A DNA stretch of 7,932 bases from Proteobacteria bacterium UBA4656 (lineage in GTDB: Bacteria > Pseudomonadota > Gammaproteobacteria > Xanthomonadales > Ahniellaceae): assembly GCA_002405525.1 (NCBI GenBank), contig DHLY01000144.1, forward strand, positions 9,389-17,320, in the 5' to 3' direction. The notes beneath the pieces were generated by a model. The model was given only the letters and a program-made list of their open reading frames with translations. It was not told the DNA's origin and searched no databases. A program made the position numbers and the translations under genes. Within the stretch, counting starts at the first letter, position 1. Each line of letters begins with the position of its first letter. Positions 1 to 7,200 of this stretch are shown one piece after another.

Positions 1-1211
1 GCGACTCGACCTACGCCCGCCACATGGCCGGCGCGCGCTTCACCATCCCGACCCCGGCCCTGCTGGCCAAGGTGGTGGACCTGCTCGACCACGTGCCGAT
101 GGACGACCGCGACACCAAGGGCGACGTCTACGAGTACATGCTCGGCAAGATCGCCAGCGCCGGGCAGAACGGCCAGTTCCGCACCCCCCGCCACATCATC
201 CAGCTGATGGTGGAACTCACCGCGCCCCGGCCCGGCGACGTGATCTGCGACCCGGCCTGCGGCACGGCGGGCTTCCTCGTGGCGGCCGGCGAATACCTGC
301 GTGCGCGCCATCCGGACCTATTGCACAACGAAGTCCAGCGGGATCACTTCCACCACCGCATGTTCCACGGGTTCGACTTCGACCACACCATGCTGCGCAT
401 CGGCAGCATGAACATGCTGCTGCACGGGGTCGAAAGCCCGGACATCAACTACCGCGATTCGCTGGCCCAGGACCACAGCGGCGAGGAGGAAAAGTACACC
501 CTCGTGCTGGCGAATCCGCCCTTCGCCGGCAGCCTCGATTACGAGAACACGGCCAAGGACCTGCTGCAGATCGTCAAGACGAAGAAGACCGAGCTGCTCT
601 TCCTCGCGCTCTTCCTGCGGCTGCTCAAGCCCGGCGGCCGAGCGGCCGTGATCGTGCCCGACGGCGTGCTGTTCGGGTCCAGCAAGGCGCACAAGGAACT
701 GCGCCGCATCCTGGTCGAAGACCAGAAGCTCGACGCCATCGTCAAGCTGCCCGGCGGCGTGTTCAAGCCCTACGCCGGGGTGTCGACCGCGATCCTGCTC
801 TTCACCAAGACCAACTCCGGCGGCACCGACCACGTGTGGTTCTACGACGTCGAGGCCGACGGCTGGAGCCTCGACGACAAGCGCACGCCCCTGTTGGCCG
901 ACGACAAGCTGGGCCCGGTGCCGCGCACCGCGCTGGCTGCCCAGGAACATGCGAAGAACAACCTGCCGGACGTACTGGCCCGCTGGGCGCAACGCGCCGG
1001 CGCCGAGCGCGATCGTCAGCGCACGGCGCAGAGTTTCTGCGTGCCGAAAGCCGAAATTGCTGCGCAGGGCTATGACCTGTCGCTCAGCCGGTACAAGGAA
1101 GTGGTGCATGAGGCGCTCGAGCACCGCGCGCCGAAGGAGATTCTCGCGGAGCTCGCGAAGCTGGAGAAAGAGATCCAGCACGGGATAACGGAGCTAGAGG
1201 GGATGCTCTGA
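1..1211 (+). CDS. hsdM: Type I R-M DNA methyltransferase subunit M (5'-truncated by window edge)
   Basis: This is the N6-adenine DNA methyltransferase subunit of a type I R-M system. It forms M2S with HsdS and protects host target sites using S-adenosylmethionine. The frame is open from base 3 with no start, so the gene begins upstream; 402 residues are visible, against roughly 490 usual, and most of the HsdM_N helical domain is missing. Counting from the Met at base 24, the family block GQNGQFRTPRHIIQLM is at 47-62, the SAM-binding motif DPACGTAGF at 76-84 and the catalytic NPPF motif at 164-167 (codon for N at 513). The C-terminal end (about 310-395) is charged and helical, as expected for the HsdS-contacting tail. 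No frameshift is seen. The Met at 24 is internal: in-frame residues DSTYARH precede it and look like family sequence. The stop TGA shares its A with the hsdS ATG, implying one operon with translational coupling. Identification is from motifs and is secure. Confidence 0.96.
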   Translation, partial: DSTYARHMAGARFTIPTPALLAKVVDLLDHVPMDDRDTKGDVYEYMLGKIASAGQNGQFRTPRHIIQLMVELTAPRPGDVICDPACGTAGFLVAAGEYLRARHPDLLHNEVQRDHFHHRMFHGFDFDHTMLRIGSMNMLLHGVESPDINYRDSLAQDHSGEEEKYTLVLANPPFAGSLDYENTAKDLLQIVKTKKTELLFLALFLRLLKPGGRAAVIVPDGVLFGSSKAHKELRRILVEDQKLDAIVKLPGGVFKPYAGVSTAILLFTKTNSGGTDHVWFYDVEADGWSLDDKRTPLLADDKLGPVPRTALAAQEHAKNNLPDVLARWAQRAGAERDRQRTAQSFCVPKAEIAAQGYDLSLSRYKEVVHEALEHRAPKEILAELAKLEKEIQHGITELEGML

Positions 1212-2368
1212 TGGCTGTACCAAGGCGCGTGGCGCTGGGTGACGTGGCCGCCATCGAGCGCGATATTGTCGATCCGACAGCGATCGAGACCGGCACCTTG
1301 TACGTCGGGCTGGAGAACATCGAGTCTGGCGGGCACTTTGTTGGCGTCCGCCCGGTAGATGCTGGGGAGCTTGCCAGCAGCAAGTTCACGTTCACGCCGC
1401 AGCACCTACTCTACGGAAAGCTGCGTCCCTACCTCGCCAAGGTCGCCCGCCCAGATTTCGAGGGCATCTGTAGCACCGACATTCTTCCCGTGCTTCCCGG
1501 CCCTGATCTCGACCGCGGCTACCTCGCGTGGCTTCTCTTGTCGCCCGATATGGTCGCCCTGGCTAGCTCTCGCGCGACCGGTGCCAACCTGCCGCGCTTG
1601 AGTCCGAGCGCTCTCGCGGAGCTCAGGATTCCACTGCCGCCCCTCCCCGAGCAGCGGCGAATTGCTGAGATCCTGGACAAGGCCGACGCGCTGCGGGCCA
1701 AGCGCCGCGCCGCGCTCGCCCAGCTCGACACCCTCACCCAATCCATCTTCCTCGACATGTTCGGCGACCCCGCCACGAATCCGAAAGGATGGGCAGCTTC
1801 GACAGTCGATGGCGTTGCGGCGCAGGTGACCGACGGTGAACATCTAACGCCTGCTCGTACACATGAGGGTATCAAGCTCCTGTCAGCGAGGAATGTCCGT
1901 GACGGTCACATTGACTTCGAGAATGTCGACTACATCGGCGCTGACGAATACGAGCGAATTAGCAAGCGATGCAAGCCTTCACGTGGCGACGTCCTAATCT
2001 CGTGTTCCGGAACGATCGGAAGGGTCGCATCTGTCGAAACAGACGAGCCATTTTCACTCGTTCGAAGTGCCGCTCTCGTGCGACCGAAGGGTGACATCGT
2101 ACGCACGAAATTCCTCGAGCATTGCCTGCGAACTCCTGCGCTGAAGGCTCGGATGCTGCGCCGAGCCAATGCCTCAAGCCAGGCCAATCTCTTTCAAGGC
2201 CAGATTCGCGAACTCCCCGTTTATGTCCCACCGATCTCGTTGCAGGATGAGTTCGTTCGCGCAACTGCTTGCGTTGCCCTGATGAAGGTGAATCAACAAC
2301 GGGCGGCTGAGGCAGTTGATGCCCTCTTCGCCTCCCTCCAGCAACGCGCCTTTCGCGGTGAGCTGTAG
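1211..2368 (+). CDS. hsdS: Type I R-M specificity subunit S (two TRDs)
   Basis: This 385-residue protein is the DNA-recognition subunit, which sets the bipartite target for both methylation and restriction. Order: TRD1 about 6-140 (with LLYGKLRPYLAKV at 66-78), central conserved helical region about 142-190 (PLPPLPEQRRIAEILDKADA at 141-160, then a coiled helix ending FLDMFGDP), TRD2 about 195-338 (with GDVLISCSGTIGRV at 259-272), and a C-terminal helical repeat 340-385 (PPISLQDEF, ending QQRAFRGEL). Two TRDs separated by matching helices is the normal circularly repeated architecture, and the length is normal. The start is supported by AGGGGA at 1198-1203, 7 nt before the ATG, and by the TGATG overlap with hsdM. 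Base composition is mosaic: the helical spacer is very GC-rich while TRD2 is about 54% G+C, suggesting TRD exchange. The target sequence cannot be read from the protein. I saw no phase-variable homopolymer or inverted-repeat shuffling sites. Confidence 0.95.
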   Translation: MAVPRRVALGDVAAIERDIVDPTAIETGTLYVGLENIESGGHFVGVRPVDAGELASSKFTFTPQHLLYGKLRPYLAKVARPDFEGICSTDILPVLPGPDLDRGYLAWLLLSPDMVALASSRATGANLPRLSPSALAELRIPLPPLPEQRRIAEILDKADALRAKRRAALAQLDTLTQSIFLDMFGDPATNPKGWAASTVDGVAAQVTDGEHLTPARTHEGIKLLSARNVRDGHIDFENVDYIGADEYERISKRCKPSRGDVLISCSGTIGRVASVETDEPFSLVRSAALVRPKGDIVRTKFLEHCLRTPALKARMLRRANASSQANLFQGQIRELPVYVPPISLQDEFVRATACVALMKVNQQRAAEAVDALFASLQQRAFRGEL

Positions 2369-2370
2369 TC

Positions 2371-4014
2371 ATGCCGGCAAGTGCCGAAGAACTTCTCACC
2401 TGGCTGAGCGAGCCGGAGGGCGTCAGCCTCGAGTTCAAGGAGGCTAAGCAGAACTATCACTTCGACAAGCTGGTGGAGTACTGCGTTGCCCTGGCCAACG
2501 AAGGCGGCGGCAAGATCATCCTCGGCGTGACTGACCGGCGCCCGCGCCGGATCGTCGGCACGGCAGCGTTTGCCGAGCCGGGGCGCACCGAGGCCGGTCT
2601 GCACGACCGGCTGTCGCATCGCATTCCGGTCGAAGAGGTGCGAACGGCCGACGGTCGAGTGCTGATCGTCCATGTGCCGCCGCGCCTTCCGGGCACGGCC
2701 TGGCAGATCGACGGGCGATATCTCAAAAGGGCGGGGGACGAACTGACCGGGCTCAATGATGCGGAACTGAAGGCCATGTTTGCCGAAACGGGGCCCGACT
2801 TCTCGGCGGAGGTCTGTCCGGGCGCGGGCATCGGCGACCTTTCGCCAGAAGCGATCGCACAGTTTCGAATCCGGTGGGCCACCAGGACGCGCGATGAGCG
2901 CAAGGCGCGTTGGACCGACGAACAGACGCTCGCCAACGCCGAGCTGCTGCCGGACGGGCGCGTCAGCTACGCGGCGCTGATCCTGTTCGGTTACCGCGAG
3001 GCGCTGGGACGATGGCTTGCCCAAGCGGAGCTCGTGTTTGAGTACCGGTCTTCCGAGGCGTCGGGCCCTGCAGCCGACCGCGAGGAGTTCCGGGCTGGCT
3101 TCCTGCTCTGGCACGACGCCATTTGGAACAAGATCAACCTGCGTAATGACCGGCAGAGCTATCAGGACGGGTTGTTCCGCGTCGAACTGCCCACCTTCGA
3201 CGAGGTGTCGGTGCGCGAAGCCCTGCTCAATGCCGTGTCGCATCGGGACTATCGGCTCGGCGGGTCGGTGTTCGTTCGGCAGTATCCCCAGCGGCTGGAG
3301 CTGGTCAGCCCCGGCGGCCTGCCAACGGGGATCACCCCGGCGAACATCCTCGACCAGCAGAACCCGCGCAATCGGCGGTTGGCCGAGGCGTTGGCGAAGT
3401 GCGGGCTGATCGAACGCTCGGGCCAGGGCATGAACCTGATGTTCGAAAGCGCGATCCGGCAGGGCAAGGCGCTGCCCAGCTTCGCGGGCACGTCGGCGCA
3501 CGAGGTGCGGCTGACTCTGTATGGAACGGTCGCCAGCCCGGCCTTCGTGCGCTTCATCGAGCGGCTGGGCGAGGAGAAGCTCAAGTCGTTCTCGACCTCC
3601 GATTTCCTCACGCTGGACTATCTGCGGCGCGAGCAGTCGTTGCCGGAGCACCTGAAGGTCAGCCTTCCGGGTCTGATTTCGGCGGGCGCGGTGGAGACGG
3701 TTGGGCGTGGTCGAGGAACGCGATATCTGCTGGCTCGGGGGCTCTACGCCGCGATGGGCAGCAAGGGCGTTTACACCCGCACGAAGGGACTCGACCGAGG
3801 GACGAACAAGGCGCTGCTGCTGAAGCACATCCAGGACAACGCGGCGAGCGGTGCGCAGATGGAGGAGTTCCGACAGGTGCTGCCGGCCCTTTCCCGGAAT
3901 CAAATACAGGTCCTGTTGCGCGAACTTCGCCGGAACGGAGCCATCCATCGGGTCGGGGTGACGAAGGGTGCTCGCTGGTATCCGGGCCCGGGCTCCGGGG
4001 AATTGCAACCATGA
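2371..4014 (+). CDS. Schlafen-like AlbA_2 / GHKL ATPase-like protein in the R-M operon
   Basis: This 547-residue protein belongs to the group annotated as 'ATP-binding' or 'RNA-binding domain-containing', often called RecG-related regulator. Residues 1-140 form an AlbA_2 (Schlafen) domain: GVSLEFKEA at 17-25, ALANEGGGKIILGVTD at 40-55, and GRYLKRAGDELTGLND at 115-130. Residues about 240-385 resemble the HATPase_c_4 family: EALLNAVSHRDY at 283-294 as an N-box (N287), SPGGLPTG at 313-320, and ERSGQGM at 348-354 as a G-box. Residues about 400-455 and 475-540 look like winged-helix segments, the last containing LSRNQIQVLLRELRRNGAI. No signal peptide or membrane segment is seen. The ATG lies 2 nt after the hsdS stop, with GGTGAG at 2357-2362 as a plausible Shine-Dalgarno site. 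E16, E21 and D55 line up with the catalytic acids of Schlafen RNases as I remember them. Function is open: nucleic-acid effector guarding the R-M system, or transcriptional regulator. The family call is firm; the role is inferred. Confidence 0.88.
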   Translation: MPASAEELLTWLSEPEGVSLEFKEAKQNYHFDKLVEYCVALANEGGGKIILGVTDRRPRRIVGTAAFAEPGRTEAGLHDRLSHRIPVEEVRTADGRVLIVHVPPRLPGTAWQIDGRYLKRAGDELTGLNDAELKAMFAETGPDFSAEVCPGAGIGDLSPEAIAQFRIRWATRTRDERKARWTDEQTLANAELLPDGRVSYAALILFGYREALGRWLAQAELVFEYRSSEASGPAADREEFRAGFLLWHDAIWNKINLRNDRQSYQDGLFRVELPTFDEVSVREALLNAVSHRDYRLGGSVFVRQYPQRLELVSPGGLPTGITPANILDQQNPRNRRLAEALAKCGLIERSGQGMNLMFESAIRQGKALPSFAGTSAHEVRLTLYGTVASPAFVRFIERLGEEKLKSFSTSDFLTLDYLRREQSLPEHLKVSLPGLISAGAVETVGRGRGTRYLLARGLYAAMGSKGVYTRTKGLDRGTNKALLLKHIQDNAASGAQMEEFRQVLPALSRNQIQVLLRELRRNGAIHRVGVTKGARWYPGPGSGELQP

Positions 4015-4238
4015 GGGGTGATCAGGATCGTCCGCGCTTCCTGTATGCCAATTCGGCGCGTAAGACTCTGATTGAAAAGCGCTTATCGCAAGTTCGATTT
4101 GCGACCTGGCGTGGCTGGGTTGCAATCACGGAGCAATCCGTTGCAATCCTTCGGCCAGTGAAACCGCCTGCTGCCTATCGCATGGACTGCAGCGCCCGCC
4201 ATGTTGAAGGCTGCCTATCGCATGGAGCCGCGCCATGA
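4011..4238 (+). CDS. Possible small ORF (75 codons), unrecognised
   Basis: An ATG inside the stop of the Schlafen-like gene (ATGA at 4011-4014) opens a 75-codon frame. It closes with a TGA inside the hsdR start (ATGA at 4235-4238). GGGGA at 3997-4001 lies 9 nt upstream and could serve as ribosome-binding site. The product is basic, begins MRGDQDRPRFLYANSARK, contains two Trp (WRGW) and has no motif I recognise. For: the double ATGA coupling and the plausible ribosome-binding site. Against: only 40 of 74 sense codons after Met end in G or C, compared with 26 of 30 in a sampled stretch of hsdR (from residue 350); the frame is also open far upstream, within the Schlafen-like gene, as happens by chance in GC-rich DNA; and the 17-bp repeat inside it falls in two different frames. 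It may instead be non-coding leader DNA. Confidence 0.27.
   Translation: MRGDQDRPRFLYANSARKTLIEKRLSQVRFATWRGWVAITEQSVAILRPVKPPAAYRMDCSARHVEGCLSHGAAP
4086..4104 (+). other. Short inverted repeat / small hairpin
   Basis: TCGCAA at 4086-4091 and TTGCGA at 4099-4104 are perfect inverted copies around a 7-nt centre (GTTCGAT). It could be an operator half-site pair or a weak RNA hairpin ahead of hsdR. No T-tract follows, so it is not an intrinsic terminator. It lies in the low-GC part of the segment between the Schlafen-like gene and hsdR. A six-base match of this kind can occur by chance. Confidence 0.3.
4118..4149 (+). promoter_or_regulatory. Candidate hsdR-proximal promoter/operator with phased GCAATC repeats
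   Basis: GCAATC occurs three times, at 4122-4127, 4133-4138 and 4143-4148. The spacings are 11 and 10 bp, so the copies face the same side of the helix. The outer copies are part of a 9-bp direct repeat GTTGCAATC (4119-4127 and 4140-4148). TTGCAA at 4120-4125 and TGCAAT at 4142-4147 (16-bp spacer) each match a sigma70 hexamer at 4 of 6 positions, so a weak promoter for hsdR could lie here, overlapped by the repeats. If real, it would let hsdR be expressed separately from hsdMS. This is a reading by eye only; neither hexamer is strong. Confidence 0.25.
4170..4226 (+). repeat. 17-bp direct repeat in the hsdR leader
   Basis: GCTGCCTATCGCATGGA occurs exactly at 4170-4186 and again at 4210-4226, 40 bp apart. 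After each copy comes a GC-rich run ending in CCATG (ATG at 4201 and at 4235), so the duplication seems to include the leader and start-codon region. Only the second copy is followed by G, completing the GGAG ribosome-binding site (4224-4227) placed 7 nt before the hsdR ATG. The first ATG (4201) is out of frame with hsdR and has no such site. The 40-bp offset is not a multiple of three, so this is a DNA- or RNA-level repeat rather than a protein repeat. Confidence 0.8.
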
Positions 4239-7200
4239 GCCAGTTCGCCTTCCTCGAAGCCGAATGGCCTGCCGTGTTCGAAGCAGCCCGGCAGGCCGAG
4301 TCCGCGGCTCGCGGCGATCCGCGCACGGCGTGTTTCTACGCCCGCCGCGCGCTGGAGCTGGCCGTCCACTGGGCGTACAAGCACGACCCCGCGCTGAAGC
4401 TGCCCTATCAGGACAACCTGTCGGCCCTGGTCCACGACCCGAGCTTCAAGCAGGCCGCCGGGGAGGCCGTGTTCAGCAAGGCGCGCGTGATCGTCACGCT
4501 CGGCAACCGCGCGGTCCACAGCCACCGCCCGGTGCCCGCGCCCGACGCGGTGGTGGCGGTGAAGGAGCTCTTCCACGTGGGCTACTGGCTGGCCCGCACT
4601 TATGCGCGCCAGCAGCGCCCGGCGCCGGGCCTCGCCTTCGATCCGGCGGCCCTGCCTTATGCGGCCCGCGCCGCGGCGCAGACCGCGGAACAACTCGCCG
4701 CGCTGCAAGCGCGGCTGCACGAGAAGGACGAGAACCTCGCTGCTGCGCTGGCGGACAAGGCCGCGCTGGACGCCGAACTGCAGCGTCTGCGCGCCGAAGT
4801 TGCCGCGGCCCGGCAAGCGGCCACCGCGCAGCCGGATGCCCACGATTATTCCGAGGCGGAAACGCGCGACTACTTCATCGACCTCCTGCTGAAGGAAGCC
4901 GGCTGGGCGCTGGACCAGCCGCGGGATCGCGAGTTCGAGGTCGTCGGCATGCCCAACGCCGAGGGCAAGGGCTTCGTCGACTACGTGCTCTGGGGCGACG
5001 ATGGACGCCCGCTGGGCCTCGTCGAAGCCAAGCGGACCCGGCGCGATCCCCGCGTCGGCCAGCAACAGGCCAAGCTGTACGCTGATTGCCTGGAGCGCCA
5101 GTGCGGCCAGCGCCCGGTGATCTTCTACTCCAACGGCTATGACCACTGGCTGTGGGACGACGCCCACTACCCGCCGCGGCGCGTGCAGGGCTTTTACAAG
5201 AAGGCGGAACTCGAACTGCTGATCCAGCGCCGGACCACGCGCCGCGGCCTTGCGGCGGCGCCGATCAGCACCACGATCGTCGAACGCCACTACCAGTCGC
5301 GCGCGATCCGTCGCGTGGCCGAAGCCTTCGAGCGCGACCACGACCGTAAGGCCCTGCTGGTCATGGCGACCGGGGCCGGCAAGACCCGCACCGTGATTGC
5401 CCTGTGCGACCTGCTGATGCGCTGCAACTGGGTCAAGCGGGTCCTGTTCCTGGCCGACCGTGTCGCGCTGGTGAACCAGGCGGCCAATGCCTTCAAGGCC
5501 CATCTGCCGGACAGCTCACCGGTCAACCTGGTCACCGACAAGCACGTCGAGGGCCGGGTGTTCCTGTCGACCTACCCGACCATGATGGGAATGATCGACG
5601 AAACGCGCGACGGCCAGCGCCGCTTTGGCGTCGGGCACTTCGACCTCGTGGTCGTGGACGAGGCCCATCGGTCAGTCTTCCAGAAGTACCGCGCCATCTT
5701 CGACTACTTCGATGCGTTCCTCGTCGGCCTGACGGCGACCCCCAAGGACGAGGTCGACCGCAACACCTACGGCCTGTTCGAACTGGAGAACGGCGTCCCG
5801 ACCGACGCCTACTCGCTCGAAGAAGCCGTCCAGGACGGCTTCCTCGTCCCGCCGCGTGCAGTGTCCGTGCCCCTGCGCTTCCAGCGCGAGGGCATCCGCT
5901 ACGACGACCTGCCGCCCGACGAGCAGGAGCAGTGGGACGCGCTGGAGTGGGACGAGGAAGGCCAGTCGCCCGACCGCGTCGAGGCCGAGGCCGTGAACAA
6001 ATGGCTGTTCAACAAGGACACCGTGGACAAGGTGCTGGCGCACCTCATGGCCCACGGCCTGAAGGTGGCGGGCGGCGACCGGCTCGGCAAGACGATCATC
6101 TTCGCCAAGAACCAGCAGCACGCTGAGTTCATCGCGGAGCGCTTCGACGCCAACTACCCGCACCTGAAAGGGGCATTCGCGCGGGTCATCACGTTCAAGA
6201 CCGAGTACGCGCAGAGCCTGATCGACGACTTCTCCATCAAGGACAAGGCGCCACACATCGCCGTCTCGGTCGACATGCTCGACACCGGCATCGACGTCCC
6301 CGAGGTCGTGAACCTCGTCTTCTTCAAGCTGGTGCGGTCGCGCACCAAGTTCTGGCAGATGATCGGCCGCGGCACCCGGCTGTGCCGCAACTTGTTCGGG
6401 CCTGGACAGCACAAGACCTGCTTCCACGTTTTCGACTTCTGCCAGAACCTCGAGTATTTCAGCCAGAACATGCAGGGCGCGGACGGCAACGCACCTGTCC
6501 CACTCGCCAAGCGGCTGTTCGACGCCCGGCTGGACCTGGTCGCGGAGATCGACTGCCGCACCGACCCCAGCGAGGAGCCGGCGATCGCGGAAGCCGCCGG
6601 ACCGCCGCATGCCGAGCCGCGGACGATCGCGGAGGTTCGCGCGCAGATTGCCGGCCGCCTGCACCAGGAGGTGGCGGCCATGAACCTCGACAACTTCATC
6701 GTCCGGCGCCACCGCCGGCTGGTCGAGAAGTTCTCGAAACCCGAGTCCTGGATCCGCCTGCCGGCCGACACCCGCAGCGAGCTGTCCCGACACCTCGCCG
6801 GCCTGCCCGCCGAGCTGGACGCCGAGGCCGAGGAGGCCAAGCGCTTCGACCTCAAGTGCCTGCAGCTCCAGCTGGCCCTGCTGCGGGAAGATGCCGCCTT
6901 CACGGGGCTGCAGGAGCAAGTGCGCCGGATCGCCGCCGCCCTCGAGGAGAAATCGACCATTCCGATGGTGCGCGACCAGTTGACCCTGATCCAGGACATC
7001 CAGACCGATGCCTGGTGGCAGGACGTCACCGTGCCGATGCTGGAAACGATGCGCCGCCGGCTGCGCGGGCTGGTGCAGTTCATCGAGCGCGGCCAACGCC
7101 GGATCGTCTACACCGACTTCGAGGACGAGATCGGCACGGCAACAGACGTGCCGCTGCCGGGTCTCTCCGTCGGCACGGACGAGGCCAGGTTCCGCGCCAA

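Noticed and set aside
24..26. ATG at 24 as the start of hsdM
   Set aside because: The frame is open to the window edge and the residues before this Met (DSTYARH) fit the family, and about 90 N-terminal residues would be missing. The real start is upstream of the window.
1211..2368. Phase-variable or invertible hsdS
   Set aside because: No homopolymer tract, tandem short repeat or second silent hsdS copy with inverted repeats is present in the window.
3987..3999. CCCGG-GCT-CCGGG hairpin at the end of the Schlafen-like gene
   Set aside because: The stem is short, there is no T-tract, and it lies within coding sequence just before a coupled start; it is not supported as a terminator.
4072..4100. 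TTGAAA at 4072-4077 as a -35 box
   Set aside because: No acceptable -10 hexamer is found at 16-18 bp; the best string (CGATTT) is a poor match.
2293..4125. Long open frame on the - strand (about 610 codons) opposite the Schlafen-like gene
   Set aside because: It lies almost entirely over a + strand gene with clear domain motifs, and its translation is the low-complexity Arg/Leu/Ala/Gln-rich type produced by the antisense of GC-rich genes. No family motif is seen.
4201..5085. ATG at 4201 opening a 294-codon frame overlapping hsdR
   Set aside because: It is out of frame with the DUF4145-containing hsdR frame, lacks a good ribosome-binding site, and the product is Arg/Gly/Ala/Pro-rich filler. 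The ATG is explained by the leader duplication.
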